A DNA stretch of 64,000 nucleotides. Source: Lewinellaceae bacterium (GTDB lineage: Bacteria; Bacteroidota; Bacteroidia; Chitinophagales; Saprospiraceae). Below, one piece after another: positions 1-10,140 of this stretch (its first letter is position 1; the number at the start of each line of letters is the position of its first letter). The stretch lies in NCBI GenBank assembly GCA_020636355.1, contig JACJYB010000001.1, forward strand, positions 558,001 to 622,000, given 5' to 3'. The position numbers and the translations under genes are program-made. The notes below the pieces were generated by a model, which was not told where the DNA came from, searched no databases, and was given only the letters and a program-made list of their open reading frames with translations.

Positions 1-1459
1 TGGAATTGGGCAGTCCGGTTGCCGAGCTGTATTGGTAGAAGTATTGCCCATCGTATCCGGTGAAGCCGTCTTCTGAACCGAACCATCGCATCGTTTTACC
101 TTGAACGATGGCCAGGACATTATTCTGCAAAAGGCCTTCGTGGGTGGTCCAGTTCGAGAATAGTTCTCCATTAAAAAGCTCAAATCCTGCGGTTGTTCCG
201 AACCATACATTGCCCGATTGGTCATTTAACAAGGCGTGAACTGCACGGTTTCCCAATCCGTCCTCTTCGGTGTATTGATACAATTGATTCCCGGATAAAC
301 GGAAAACACCATCCTGGAATGATCCTGCCCAGACGTTTCCGCGGTCGTCTTCAGCGATAGACTGGATGGAGGTCCTGGAAACGATAGAGCCAGGGAATAT
401 TTCTACATCATGGCCGGATAGCTTTAAAATGCCATGTTCCGTCCCTACCCAGAGATGGTCATTGTGATACTGAAGGGCATTGATGGTGTCATTGAGAAAG
501 GGACTGCTTACGGGAGTGAAACCATGGTCGCGATACCTGAATAGTCCATCGCCTTTGGTTCCAATCCAGAGATCCCCCTGATCAGGCACGATGGATGTGA
601 CGGAGTAATCGGTGAATCCCTGCAGGTGATTAAAATGCTTAAACTGGTGCCCGTCAAAGAGCGTAATTCCCCCTTCATAGGAGCCAAGCCAAAGGTTACC
701 GGCAGCATCTTCGGCAATGCATTTGACCGAATTTTCTGCGATCCCGGATCCAGCCGAATAATGGGTGAAAAAGGATCCATCAAATTTGCTGATACCCTGA
801 TCAAAATAGCCGATCCAGATATTTCCCTGGCCGTCTTCATGGAGGGCAAGCACTTTGTCATCTTTTAATCCTTCGGTTTTGGTATAGGTATAAAAATAAT
901 GACCATCATATCTGGTAACACCGCCATTCCAGATAGCTAACCAGATATTGCCCCTACTATCCTGGAGAGCGGACATAACGTTATAAGCGTCCAGTCTCTG
1001 CAATTTGCCAAAGCGGGTGATACAGGCCGGATTGATATCGTTAGATGTCATGCCTTCGATTCGAACCGTTTTGGGCAACCGGGCCAGTACCGTATCAATT
1101 AGAGCGGTTTTTACGACAGGTAATGCGTCATTATCTTTCCCCGGGACATGGGTTGAGGTGTCTGCAATGGTATAGCCATTCCGGATGATCTTTCGTTGAA
1201 TATCCTGATGGAGTTTTTTAGCCGGGATTTTTAATGGCTTGCCGGCTGGAATCGAGATGGTTTGGGTGATCTCGATCGATTCCGGTTCGGGAAAAAGTCC
1301 TGGCTGGATTTCGTGACCGTGGATATTCAGGGTTGCCGGAGTGGTCGCGTGGGATGGGGCGGACTCCTTTTGATTACAGCCAATAATCAATAAGATAGAT
1401 AATGCGGTTATAAACTTGCCAATAAGAACGCTGCCTATGTTTCTGCTGATGCGCCGCAT
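1..1459 (-). CDS. Two-component-regulator propeller lipoprotein (Reg_prop), truncated by the window edge
   Basis: The minus frame opens at an ATG ending at 1459 and stays open for 486 codons to base 1, so the C-terminus is missing. Residues 1-28 form a lipoprotein signal: Arg-rich start, hydrophobic core and the lipobox I-I-G-C with Cys28. After a linker of about 130 residues come repeats of roughly 40 residues, each with a G-N-I/V-W-F/L-G/A strand and a F-D-G...F-x-x-Y turn, which is the Reg_prop blade pattern of hybrid two-component sensors. Such propellers bind extracellular ligands, often sugars, in Bacteroidota. Whether a kinase domain follows cannot be seen; a lipobox argues for an anchored sensor without a transmembrane kinase, but that is inference. 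It is divergent from the arabinofuranosidase gene, which would suit a carbohydrate sensor. Confidence 0.75.
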   Translation of the reverse strand, partial: MRRISRNIGSVLIGKFITALSILLIIGCNQKESAPSHATTPATLNIHGHEIQPGLFPEPESIEITQTISIPAGKPLKIPAKKLHQDIQRKIIRNGYTIADTSTHVPGKDNDALPVVKTALIDTVLARLPKTVRIEGMTSNDINPACITRFGKLQRLDAYNVMSALQDSRGNIWLAIWNGGVTRYDGHYFYTYTKTEGLKDDKVLALHEDGQGNIWIGYFDQGISKFDGSFFTHYSAGSGIAENSVKCIAEDAAGNLWLGSYEGGITLFDGHQFKHFNHLQGFTDYSVTSIVPDQGDLWIGTKGDGLFRYRDHGFTPVSSPFLNDTINALQYHNDHLWVGTEHGILKLSGHDVEIFPGSIVSRTSIQSIAEDDRGNVWAGSFQDGVFRLSGNQLYQYTEEDGLGNRAVHALLNDQSGNVWFGTTAGFELFNGELFSNWTTHEGLLQNNVLAIVQGKTMRWFGSEDGFTGYDGQYFYQYSSATGLPNS

Positions 1460-1765
1460 GTAAATGTACCTCTTCTGTGTCAGGACTCTTTTCAGGCTTG
1501 CTGCAGCCAGTTTTAAACAGGTCCCCAGGGTTGTGGGCAAAAATACCCAGATTTCTGCAAAAGCAAGTATCGCCAACCGGGCTTTCATGAAGTGCCCGGA
1601 TTAATAAGGCAAACTATTTACCAAGCGTCAATCGGGTTAAAGCACGTCTAACTTTATTATATTTTCCATCCAATTAGGAGCCAAGGCTCTGGAAGTGGTG
1701 AAGAATAACCGGTTGGTCTGGTTGAATACCCCATTTTATTGATTTGTAAATGCATCAAGAAAACA
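1460..1765. other. Divergent intergenic region
   Basis: About 300 bases between the propeller lipoprotein and the arabinofuranosidase gene, which point away from each other, so promoters for both should lie here. I see no strong inverted repeat, RNA gene or terminator. Confidence 0.4.
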
Positions 1766-3793
1766 ATGAATCGATTTATTTCAAGCAGTAAGTACATCCT
1801 GGTTGTGCTTAGCTTTCTGGGTTTCCATACCGGAGAAGTCAGGAATTCACACCTGGCAAAATCGCCTCAGCGGTTTGCCAATCAGGTCGTTGTTGATGTA
1901 GCTCACCGGACGGCTGCTATTTCGCCAACCATGTTTGGAATCTTTTTCGAAGACATCAATTTAGCGGCTGATGGCGGGATCTATGCTGAGTTAATAAAGA
2001 ATCGTTCATTCGAATTTGATGATCCTTTGATGGGATGGTCTCAACCCGCTTCTAACCGGTGGTCCAATAATCAGTCATCCGGATTTGCTTCCGCCATTAA
2101 TCGGGGAGCGGACAACCCTAACGGCCATTTTTTACAAGTAAAGGTACGATCGGATGAAAATTATGTGTTGATGAATGAAGGTTTTCGGGGTATTGGCTTT
2201 AAGGAGGGCATGAAGTACCAGATCAGTCTGGAGGCAAAGGTGGAGGAGGGAAATCCCCGGATAACCCTGGAACTTTTAGGCTCGGATAGCACCGTCCTAG
2301 GAGCTCAGGAGTTGATGCTTACCGGAAAGGAATGGCGCAACTATCAAATCAGTATTCAAGCATCCGGAACAGATGCTAAGGGTATCTTTCGCATCCGTTT
2401 TCACGGGATTTCCGTGGTGGACCTTGACATGATCTCTATGTTTCCGTCCGATACCTGGAGAGGACGCAAGAATGGGTTACGCAATGACCTGGTTCAATTG
2501 CTTGCGGACCTTCATCCCGGCTTCGTTCGCTTCCCTGGTGGATGTATTGTGGAAGGGCGGACATTGGAACAACGTTATCAGTGGAAAAAGACGGTGGGGC
2601 CCGTGGAGGACCGTACCACATTAATCAACCGTTGGAATACGGAATTCAGCCATCGGAGCACGCCCGATTATTTCCAGAGTTTTGGTCTCGGCTTTTTTGA
2701 GTACTTCCAGCTCGCTGAAGATCTGGATGCTGAACCGCTGCCGATACTAAGTTGTGGGATGGCTTGTCAATTCAATACGGGGGAGCTGGTGCCCATGGAT
2801 GAGTTGGATCCCTATGTCCAGGATGCTTTGGATCTCATTGAATTTGCGAATGGTCCGGCTACCTCAATTTGGGGTAAAGTTCGGGCGGGAATGGGACATC
2901 CCGAGCCTTTTCATCTTAAAATGATCGGAGTAGGCAATGAGCAATGGGGAACCGATTATTTTGACCGTTACCAGGTTTTTGAAGCTGCCATCAAATCCAA
3001 ATATCCGGACATTCGAATTGTGTCGGGTAGTGGCCCTTTCGCTGAAGGTGAAATGTTCGAGTACGGTTGGGAAGCGCTGCGTCAATCCAAAGCAGACTTT
3101 GTCGATGAGCATTATTACAAACCACCGCAATGGTTTCTGGATCACGCCGTCAGATATGATAGCTACGACCGACAGGGTCCGAGGATTTTTGCCGGGGAAT
3201 ACGCCGCCCATGATCCGCTGGCCACCGATCCTCTGAAAAAGAATGACTGGCGCAGTGCGCTTTCGGAAGCGGCCTTTATGACGGGTTTACTTCGTAATGC
3301 TGATCTGGTCCAAATGTGCTCTTATGCGCCTTTGTTTGCTCATGTCGACGGGTGGCAATGGACTCCGGATTTAATCTGGTTTGACAACCTCCAATCCTAC
3401 GGTACACCCAATTATTATGTGCAAAAACTATATGCCAACAACCGCGGGAGCCATGTTCTGGAGATGAATCTGGACCGGAAACCAATGACCGGGCAGAATG
3501 GGCTCTATGGGGCTGCCACCTGGGACGAAAAGACCGGCGAATTAATTTTTACCCTGGTGAACACCGCTGAGGGTATGCAGGAGTTGCCGGTCCATATTGA
3601 AAATGCGCGATCAGTATCCAGTCAGGGAACCAGAATAGATCTCCGGCACGCCGACTTATTGGGGGCCAATTCATTGATGGACCCCGATCTTATTGTACCG
3701 GAAGAAACAATGATTCCAATTTCCGGCGTTGATTTTACCCTGGCATTGGACGGACAGTCCGTGACCATCCTCCGCGTTCAGGTTGAGCGTTAG
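1766..3793 (+). CDS. GH51-type alpha-L-arabinofuranosidase
   Basis: Secreted glycoside hydrolase expected to release terminal alpha-L-arabinofuranosyl residues from arabinan or arabinoxylan. I start at the ATG at 1766 because it gives a normal signal peptide (M-N-R-F-I-S-S..., hydrophobic to about residue 25); a TTG 27 bases upstream is less likely. From 1766 the protein has 675 residues. Residues about 70-220 look like a carbohydrate-binding beta-sandwich. The catalytic barrel follows with V-R-F-P-G-G-C, the acid/base motif G-N-E-Q-W-G (Glu392) and the nucleophile in V-D-E-H-Y-Y (Glu448), both as expected for GH51. The C-terminal 190 residues fit the alpha-L-AF_C beta domain. Its stop overlaps the convergent methyltransferase stop by four bases. 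Family assignment is strong; substrate is inferred. Confidence 0.9.
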   Translation: MNRFISSSKYILVVLSFLGFHTGEVRNSHLAKSPQRFANQVVVDVAHRTAAISPTMFGIFFEDINLAADGGIYAELIKNRSFEFDDPLMGWSQPASNRWSNNQSSGFASAINRGADNPNGHFLQVKVRSDENYVLMNEGFRGIGFKEGMKYQISLEAKVEEGNPRITLELLGSDSTVLGAQELMLTGKEWRNYQISIQASGTDAKGIFRIRFHGISVVDLDMISMFPSDTWRGRKNGLRNDLVQLLADLHPGFVRFPGGCIVEGRTLEQRYQWKKTVGPVEDRTTLINRWNTEFSHRSTPDYFQSFGLGFFEYFQLAEDLDAEPLPILSCGMACQFNTGELVPMDELDPYVQDALDLIEFANGPATSIWGKVRAGMGHPEPFHLKMIGVGNEQWGTDYFDRYQVFEAAIKSKYPDIRIVSGSGPFAEGEMFEYGWEALRQSKADFVDEHYYKPPQWFLDHAVRYDSYDRQGPRIFAGEYAAHDPLATDPLKKNDWRSALSEAAFMTGLLRNADLVQMCSYAPLFAHVDGWQWTPDLIWFDNLQSYGTPNYYVQKLYANNRGSHVLEMNLDRKPMTGQNGLYGAATWDEKTGELIFTLVNTAEGMQELPVHIENARSVSSQGTRIDLRHADLLGANSLMDPDLIVPEETMIPISGVDFTLALDGQSVTILRVQVER

Positions 3794-4497
3794 GCTTTTC
3801 GGCAATAATATGCGATTCGGCCGGCAGGCAAAGCCGATTCGGCGTAAGCTTGCATCGTAACCACTTCAAATCCTGTTTCGGTCAACCATTGCGTCATCTG
3901 TTCGTTTTGGAAGACTTTAAGGTGATGGTATTCCGTTGTTTTGGCGTACAGCCCGGATTCGGGTTTTTTCTGAAAAATGGTCAATTTCCTGGTCACTTCA
4001 TCGCCGGCTTGGGTACTATTCATCAGCAAGGTCCACGTAGCTTCTTCTCCCGAATGATGGTAATTGTAATCCCGTATATCAGTCAACACATCAAATAATA
4101 GAATACCGCCATCCTGCAATTGAGTTCTGATCCGGTTTAGAAACGGGACAACTGATTTGGAAGGATTTGTTTCACCATGACAGGCATAGGACAGTATTTC
4201 TCCGATCATGGTCACCACTTGTGCCGGTGGGATCCGCACGTCGAAGAGATTGGCAACTCCAAAGTTGAATCCGGGGTTTTTTGCCTTGGCTCGTAGAATC
4301 ATATCCGGTGAAAGATCAAAGCCGTATGCGACTTCGATCTGGTCCGAAAGAGCAGCCAGCAGATTCCCTGCACCACAACCCAGGTCAACCAGAGGACCGC
4401 GGATAGGCGGGTTTATTTTACGCAGAAAATTGGCTGCCCCTTCGGCCAGATGAGCATATGATTCGTCGTGGATTTTTGCCAGTGAACGGTTGTACAT
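3790..4497 (-). CDS. Class I SAM-dependent methyltransferase
   Basis: A 235-residue Rossmann-fold methyltransferase. The SAM-binding motif I is L-V-D-L-G-C-G-A-G near residue 35, the acidic motif II residue lies in G-F-D-L-S-P-D about 22 residues later, and a motif IV-like stretch (Q-V-V-T-M-I-G-E) is near residue 95. The substrate cannot be read from sequence; the closest general type is the Methyltransf_25 group acting on small molecules. The gene is convergent with the arabinofuranosidase and sits 68 bases downstream of the RND pump gene on the same strand, so read-through from the efflux operon is possible. Confidence 0.75.
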   Translation of the reverse strand: MYNRSLAKIHDESYAHLAEGAANFLRKINPPIRGPLVDLGCGAGNLLAALSDQIEVAYGFDLSPDMILRAKAKNPGFNFGVANLFDVRIPPAQVVTMIGEILSYACHGETNPSKSVVPFLNRIRTQLQDGGILLFDVLTDIRDYNYHHSGEEATWTLLMNSTQAGDEVTRKLTIFQKKPESGLYAKTTEYHHLKVFQNEQMTQWLTETGFEVVTMQAYAESALPAGRIAYYCRKA

Positions 4498-4565
4498 GCC
4501 TAATTGATTGATGCAACTGATTCAGCAAATTCCGGTTCGCCCGGGAATTCCTTCTTAGCTATGGC

Positions 4566-7500
4566 TTACTCTTTTTCTTGAACATCCTGATTTTGAACAT
4601 CTACTTTCGGGGGTACGAGGTAATACAATACTGGCGTAACCAGGCGGCTCAGCAGGGTCGAACTGATCAACCCGCCAATCAGAACGATGGCCAGCGGACT
4701 GATTAATGGACTGCGCTCCAGAACCAATGGGGTCATACCGCCGATTGCCGTCATCGAGGTTAACAGAATAGGGAGAAACCTGGTCTCAGCTCCATCCATG
4801 ACGGCATCGTATAATTTCATGCCTTTTTCCCTTAATGAATTGGTATAATCCACCATCAGGATCGAGTTCTTGATCTCGATCCCTGCCAGCGCGATGATGC
4901 CCACGGTTGCTACAAAAGAAAGCGTTTCCCCGGTCACCCACAGGGCTACAATGGCTCCGATAAATCCCATTGGAATTACACTCAGGACGATTAACGTGGA
5001 CTTGAAGGTCCGGAACTCCAAAACCAATATCGCCAGTAACCCAAAGACCGTCAAGATGATGATGGTTTCAATGCCACCAAACGATTCTTCCCGGGACTCC
5101 CGTTCACCGGCTGCGACCAAGCGGTAACTTTCCGGGAAAGGCACTTCGGTCTGAATCCGGTCGATGATGGCATCGGTCATTTGATCGGTGTTGTATCCGG
5201 TTTGTACAAAGCTGCTGACCAGACTGTAACGCTCTTTGTTAAAATGCCGGATTACCGGCGGGGAGGGGGACATGGTGATTTGGGCGATCGACTTTAAGGG
5301 CACCAGACTACCTCCCAATGAGGTGACGTAGATACGGTCAAAATTTTCCAGGGCATTCTCGCTGTTTTGACGGATGGATGCATTCAGGGTGTACTCATCA
5401 CTTTCTGCTGTCCGGATTTCTCCGATGTCCAAGCCGGCGATGGCCAGACGGATGGTCTTGGCGATTTCAGCACTGGTCAGTCCATACAGGCCTGCCTTGT
5501 CTCGGTCGATGTTAATTTTTAGTTCTGTTTTTTGGTACTTGAGATCGTTTTTCACATAGAGGCTACCCTTCATATGGCGCATCAGTTGTTCTACCCGGGC
5601 ACTAAGTGCTTCCAGGGTATCCAGATTGTCGCCAATGATGCGCATCTCAATCGGTGCGGAGATGGGCTGGCCTTGCTGGAAACGGCGCACTTCAACTTTT
5701 GCGCCGGCATAACCGGTCAATTCTTCCCGTAATACATCCGCGAAATGCTCAATTTCAGGAACCTCGGTATGGTCATCCATGAAGACGATCAGTTGACCCG
5801 TATTATCGGATGACTGTTTCTGGAATTCGTTGTAATAGATCCGGGGGTTGCCCATTCCGGTATTTGAGGCCAGCCGGGCTACTTCAGGCTGCTGCAGCAA
5901 CTTCTGCTCAATTTTCCGAACCACCCGGTCGGTGTGCATCAGATTACTTCCGGGCTCGGTCTCCACATCTACGATTATAATGGGTTTTTCGGATGCAGGG
6001 AACAAGCTAAATCCGAGCCGTGGAATGATCAGGAAGGAAGAACCAAATATAGCTGCTGCTCCCAACAGGGCGATCACTGGATGTTTAACGCACCACCCAA
6101 GAAGCCGCTGGTAAGGGTTGTTGACATATTGCTTGAAAGCCCTGAAGAAAATATTTCCCTGTTGATGGCTCGTTTGTTCGTGCGCTTTCAGAAAGACGCT
6201 GGAAAGGAAAGGTATGATGGTGAGTGAAACAAAAAGAGAGGCAAGGACAGTAAGCATTACCGCCATAGGCAGTGAGCGGATAAAGTCTCCGGAACCCTCC
6301 GGAAGATTGGCAAGGGGAAGGAATGCCAGCAGTAGCGTAGCGGTACATCCCAGTATGGCTACAAGAATGTGATTGGTGGCAGAAACTGCTGCTTCTTTAG
6401 CCGAGATTCCTCCGCGCATATACCGCTCAATGTTCTCAACCACCACGATACTGTCGTCGACCAAAAGCCCCAGAGCGATTACCATGCCTACGATGCTAAG
6501 CTGATTGAGTGTATATCCCAACAAGTCCAGCAGGAACAAGCCTATACTGAGTGACAATGGGATGGAAATCATGACCACCAGGGAAGCGCGTGTCCCGAGG
6601 GGCAAAAGAGTAAGCAACACCAGAAAAATAGCAATGGCAAAATCCCGGCCCAGCCCATCCAACCGCTTGCGCACGCCGGCTTCCTGGTCAAAAGCTTGCT
6701 CCATCCGGATATCGTCGGGTAAGGATTGTGAGAACTGGTCCAGGACCGTTTGGATCTGGGCCCGCGTTGAAACAATGTTTCGTTCGTCTTTCATTGCGGT
6801 TACGATCCAAATGGCACGATGACCATTCAGTCGGGCGATGTGATCGTTTTCTTCATCGGTGAGGTAGACGTTAGCAAGATCCGATAAATGGGTGATGGCG
6901 CCGGTAGGCGTCGTGCGAACAACCGTGTTTTTAAGGACTTCAAGATCCTTGATCTCTGCCGTTGTTTTGATATTGTATTTACGGTCACCGAGATCGATGT
7001 CTCCGCCCGGGATGTTGATGTTGTTGGCCTGGATCAAGCCGATGACCTGGTTTAGGCCCAATCCCAGGGAAGCCATTCGTTCCAGATCCAGTTCAATTTT
7101 TACGGTCCGGTCCGGAACTCCCTGTATTTTGACATATTTAATGTCCTTGATGCGTTCAAGATCTTTTTCAAGTTGCTCGGCATGGTTGTTCAAAGTTTCC
7201 ATGCTAGCCGTCTCGGACATCAGGGCAGTCTGCAGAATGGCAACATCACTGCTGGCGGCGCGGTTTACATCCAGGCGGATGATGCCGTCGGGCAGGTCGT
7301 CACGCAATTTGTTGATTTCCCGGATGACATCGTTGTTTTTTGTATCCACATTAACCCCGTAGTTGAATTCAACCAGCATGACCAACAATCCGTCATTGAT
7401 CGTCGAGGTGATTTTCTTGATGTCCTCCAGTTTATAGAGCTCTTCTTCGATGGGGTCTGCTACAAGCTCTTCCATATCGGCCGGTGAAGTGCCGGGATAA

Positions 7501-7649
7501 ATGCTGATGATGGAAAACATCGGTGCATTGAATGGCGGATCTTCACTGCGGGGCATATTGAACAAAGAGTTTATCCCCAGCAGTAAAACTGCTAGAAACA
7601 GGATCAGTGTAAACTGATAGTTCTGAACAAAAAATTTATTGAAATTCAT
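4566..7649 (-). CDS. RND-family efflux pump permease (AcrB-like)
   Basis: Inner-membrane resistance-nodulation-division transporter of 1027 residues, the usual family length. It starts with a cytoplasmic stub and TM1 (about residues 13-30), followed by a large periplasmic loop. The TM4 proton-relay motif G-L-L-V-D-D-S-I-V-V-V-E-N-I lies near residues 393-406, and a second half begins near residue 510 with the mirrored arrangement. The C-terminal half has G-I-E-I-K-N-S-I-L-M-V-D-Y, typical of the TM10 region in MdtB/AcrB-like pumps. It exports a broad or unknown set of toxic compounds using proton influx. It is the last gene of the tetR-tolC-adaptor-pump operon, 20 bases after the adaptor gene. 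Substrate unknown. Confidence 0.93.
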   Translation of the reverse strand: MNFNKFFVQNYQFTLILFLAVLLLGINSLFNMPRSEDPPFNAPMFSIISIYPGTSPADMEELVADPIEEELYKLEDIKKITSTINDGLLVMLVEFNYGVNVDTKNNDVIREINKLRDDLPDGIIRLDVNRAASSDVAILQTALMSETASMETLNNHAEQLEKDLERIKDIKYVKIQGVPDRTVKIELDLERMASLGLGLNQVIGLIQANNINIPGGDIDLGDRKYNIKTTAEIKDLEVLKNTVVRTTPTGAITHLSDLANVYLTDEENDHIARLNGHRAIWIVTAMKDERNIVSTRAQIQTVLDQFSQSLPDDIRMEQAFDQEAGVRKRLDGLGRDFAIAIFLVLLTLLPLGTRASLVVMISIPLSLSIGLFLLDLLGYTLNQLSIVGMVIALGLLVDDSIVVVENIERYMRGGISAKEAAVSATNHILVAILGCTATLLLAFLPLANLPEGSGDFIRSLPMAVMLTVLASLFVSLTIIPFLSSVFLKAHEQTSHQQGNIFFRAFKQYVNNPYQRLLGWCVKHPVIALLGAAAIFGSSFLIIPRLGFSLFPASEKPIIIVDVETEPGSNLMHTDRVVRKIEQKLLQQPEVARLASNTGMGNPRIYYNEFQKQSSDNTGQLIVFMDDHTEVPEIEHFADVLREELTGYAGAKVEVRRFQQGQPISAPIEMRIIGDNLDTLEALSARVEQLMRHMKGSLYVKNDLKYQKTELKINIDRDKAGLYGLTSAEIAKTIRLAIAGLDIGEIRTAESDEYTLNASIRQNSENALENFDRIYVTSLGGSLVPLKSIAQITMSPSPPVIRHFNKERYSLVSSFVQTGYNTDQMTDAIIDRIQTEVPFPESYRLVAAGERESREESFGGIETIIILTVFGLLAILVLEFRTFKSTLIVLSVIPMGFIGAIVALWVTGETLSFVATVGIIALAGIEIKNSILMVDYTNSLREKGMKLYDAVMDGAETRFLPILLTSMTAIGGMTPLVLERSPLISPLAIVLIGGLISSTLLSRLVTPVLYYLVPPKVDVQNQDVQEKE

Positions 7650-7669
7650 TGGTGTTCGTTTTGTGGGTG

Positions 7670-8728
7670 TTACTGATTGGCCAGAATAACTGCATCTCCA
7701 TTTTCCAGGTAGATGGAACCGATGGTTACCACGGCATCCACCCCTTCCAGTCCTCCGGCGATGACTACCCGATCACCCAACAGTCGCGAGATGGTGACCT
7801 GGTGTTTTACCGCTTTGCCTCCCTCGATCGAATACACGGTCGCCTGACTGCCGTTAGCATCCACCAAGGCGTCGACCGGAATGGTTGTTTGGATGCTTTG
7901 AATTGCCGGGGAAAGCAGCACCTTGCAGGTCATGCCGGCGGCGAGAGATGCCGGCTGGTCGGCAAAGGATAATTCGATATTCAATGTGCCGCTGGCATCC
8001 TGTGTTAATCTGGCTTTATCACTAATCCGGGCGGCGAAAGACTCTCCCGGATAGGCGTCCATGCTTACGTTAGCCTTGTCGCCGGTTTTTACCCGGGCCC
8101 AATCCCGGTCGGTAAGTCCCGCCTGTATGCGCCAGTCCTGATCGGCGATACCCATGATGGCGTAGACCGGCATACCGGGTCCGGCGATTTCACCCTGGTG
8201 CAATACCTGTTTGATAACCCGGCCGGCGATGGGTGAGCGTACTTCACTGTGATTTTGATTAAATTTTGCAATGGCTAGTGTTTCTGTGGCCAGAGTCAGG
8301 GCACTGCCTGCATTTTGTTTTTGCTCAAGGGTTGCCACACTGTCGGCAAACAAATTGGAAACACGGTCAAAGTCCCGTTGAGCTTTAGCCAGACCCTCTT
8401 CTGCCTGCCTGACCTGAGCATCTATTTCCGTCATGATCAGGGTGGCTAAGAGTTGTCCGGGTTTGACGGCATCACCCTCCTTAACCATTGTTTTATCAAT
8501 GACACCACCGGTCTTGAAAGCAGGTTTGGCATCGGTCTTACTAATAATGATTCCAATAACCGATACGGTTGGGATCTCTTCCACCAGGGAAACCGGTTCG
8601 GTCTTCACATAAATACCTGTTTCTGCAGGTTTTTCTGTCCGCGTTGTGTCGGGTGTTTCTTCCGGTTTGGTTGTGCATGAAATGGCCAAAGCCAGGGATG
8701 CAAACAGGAATAGTACGTTTGTTTTCAT
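7670..8728 (-). CDS. RND efflux periplasmic adaptor (membrane fusion protein), lipoprotein
   Basis: Periplasmic adaptor joining the RND pump to the TolC-like channel. I start at the ATG ending at 8728, which gives a lipoprotein signal with lipobox L-A-I-S-C (Cys about 17); a start six codons upstream exists but spoils the signal. The protein has about 352 residues. It shows the lipoyl/barrel-sandwich half-motif V-K-P-G-Q-L-L-A-T-L near residue 90, a coiled-coil hairpin rich in A, E and Q (about 105-160), the returning half-motif R-S-P-I-A-G-R-V, then beta-barrel and membrane-proximal domains. It lies between the TolC-like gene and the pump gene on the same strand. Confidence 0.9.
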   Translation of the reverse strand: MKTNVLFLFASLALAISCTTKPEETPDTTRTEKPAETGIYVKTEPVSLVEEIPTVSVIGIIISKTDAKPAFKTGGVIDKTMVKEGDAVKPGQLLATLIMTEIDAQVRQAEEGLAKAQRDFDRVSNLFADSVATLEQKQNAGSALTLATETLAIAKFNQNHSEVRSPIAGRVIKQVLHQGEIAGPGMPVYAIMGIADQDWRIQAGLTDRDWARVKTGDKANVSMDAYPGESFAARISDKARLTQDASGTLNIELSFADQPASLAAGMTCKVLLSPAIQSIQTTIPVDALVDANGSQATVYSIEGGKAVKHQVTISRLLGDRVVIAGGLEGVDAVVTIGSIYLENGDAVILANQ

Positions 8729-8774
8729 AGGATGATGCTTTTGCATTGGTTTGAGTTGGCGATAGGATTAATCA

Positions 8775-10106
8775 TTAATCAATAGGAAAGGAGGCAGATG
8801 CGTAGATGTAATCGGCCCATTTGGACCAGGCTTGGAACCGGGCCAATGAGTTGGCGATTCGGGCCTGGGTGATCTGAGTGCGGGCATCCAGAAGCTCCAG
8901 ATAATTAGCAGAGCCTTCCTGGTACTTGCGGTAAACCTCCCGGTAGGCTTTTTCGGTGGCGCGGATCCTGGGCTGAAATGTTTTGGCTTGCAGGATGGAT
9001 GAACGAAGATTGTTTCCTGCCACTTTTTTCTGAAGGTCAATCTGGTCGGTGGCAAATGCTTTTTGCTGGACCCGTGCATCAATAGCTGCCCGGGCTTGCT
9101 CCTGCCTATATTTATGTTGTTTGCCATCGTAAATGTTCCAGGTCAGGCTTATGCCAAGCAGGGCATAAGGAGCCCAGTTAAAATCGAAGGCTTGCGATCC
9201 CAGATCAAGCTGGGCGCCCAAACGGGGTTGATAGAACCGGTCTTCTTTATCAAAAGCAAGCTGTTGCATGGAAATGGCTTGATCCAGTTGGGCAAGCTCT
9301 TCTCTCGATCCGGATGCTGTGGAAGTTGAGTCCGGTAATTCCGGTAAATCCAGGACTATTGCATTCCTGGTTGCTTCATGAGGGCCCAACAGGTAGTTTA
9401 AATAGATCCAGGCGTTCTCTGCATTGGTCGCGGCATCAATCTGCTGGGCTTTCAGACTGGCTTGTTCGGACTCAATGCGTGAGAGGGCAGAGGGTAGGGC
9501 AATCCCATTGCGCAGCATACTCTGCGTAGTGCGGGCTGCTTCAACCAAAAGCGTGTCCGCCTCTTGAAAGATGGATATCGCTTGTTCGGCTTGTTGCCAC
9601 TGAAAATAGGCATTCATGACTTCCTTGCTCAATTCGCGTTTATAGGCCTTGATCTCCAGTTGTTTAAGGTCGATCTGTGCAGATTTTAATTCGCGGTTGA
9701 TGGCCAGATCTGGATTAAATAATACTTGCTGGACTCGAAAGCGGGCGTCATAAAAGTTGTTGGGAAGAAACTGGATGGACTGATTCTCCAGCGATGGAAA
9801 TTGCTGACTTCCGGTAATCTGATTGAGGGTGCTGTATACCGGGTTTAACAAATCACCGACGGGGAAGTCGATCGCTCGTCCGCCGGCCGCCAAGGTATAT
9901 TGGGTGCCGAAGGATAGATTGGGCAAATACAGGCCCCTTGCTTCCTGAAGTGCGGCCTCAGCCTGCTTAAGCTGAAAATCCTGGCTTTTTAGTTGCTGAT
10001 TGTTGGCCCAGCACATCGCAACCAGATCTTTGAAATCCTGACCGGGAAGTTGGGTGCCGTCTAGCAGGAAAACCAGGATAATCGGGAGTAAATTACGTAT
10101 GTTCAT
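8775..10106 (-). CDS. TolC-family outer membrane efflux protein
   Basis: Outer membrane channel of 443 residues with an N-terminal Sec signal (about residues 1-22). Two sequence halves each contain long amphipathic helices rich in A, Q, E and L (for example L-K-Q-A-E-A-A-L-Q-E-A-R-G-L-Y-L-P-N-L near residues 45-65), followed by strand segments, which is the OEP (outer membrane efflux protein) repeat. It should form the trimeric exit duct for the RND pump. It follows tetR by 34 bases and precedes the adaptor gene by 46 bases, consistent with one transcript. Confidence 0.9.
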   Translation of the reverse strand: MNIRNLLPIILVFLLDGTQLPGQDFKDLVAMCWANNQQLKSQDFQLKQAEAALQEARGLYLPNLSFGTQYTLAAGGRAIDFPVGDLLNPVYSTLNQITGSQQFPSLENQSIQFLPNNFYDARFRVQQVLFNPDLAINRELKSAQIDLKQLEIKAYKRELSKEVMNAYFQWQQAEQAISIFQEADTLLVEAARTTQSMLRNGIALPSALSRIESEQASLKAQQIDAATNAENAWIYLNYLLGPHEATRNAIVLDLPELPDSTSTASGSREELAQLDQAISMQQLAFDKEDRFYQPRLGAQLDLGSQAFDFNWAPYALLGISLTWNIYDGKQHKYRQEQARAAIDARVQQKAFATDQIDLQKKVAGNNLRSSILQAKTFQPRIRATEKAYREVYRKYQEGSANYLELLDARTQITQARIANSLARFQAWSKWADYIYASASFPID

Positions 10107-10114
10107 TTAATGTA

Positions 10115-10121
10115 CAGTGTT
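10115..10121. promoter_or_regulatory. Possible regulator half-site between tetR and tolC
   Basis: cagtgtt, one arm of the palindrome found upstream of tetR, recurs 8 bases upstream of the TolC-family start. No matching second arm is visible at the same spacing, so this may be a half-site or chance. Confidence 0.25.
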
Positions 10122-10140
10122 CAGTTTGATCTAAAAAAAT

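Noticed and set aside
6892..7487. Long plus-strand frames inside the RND pump gene
   Set aside because: Opposite-strand shadows without family similarity.
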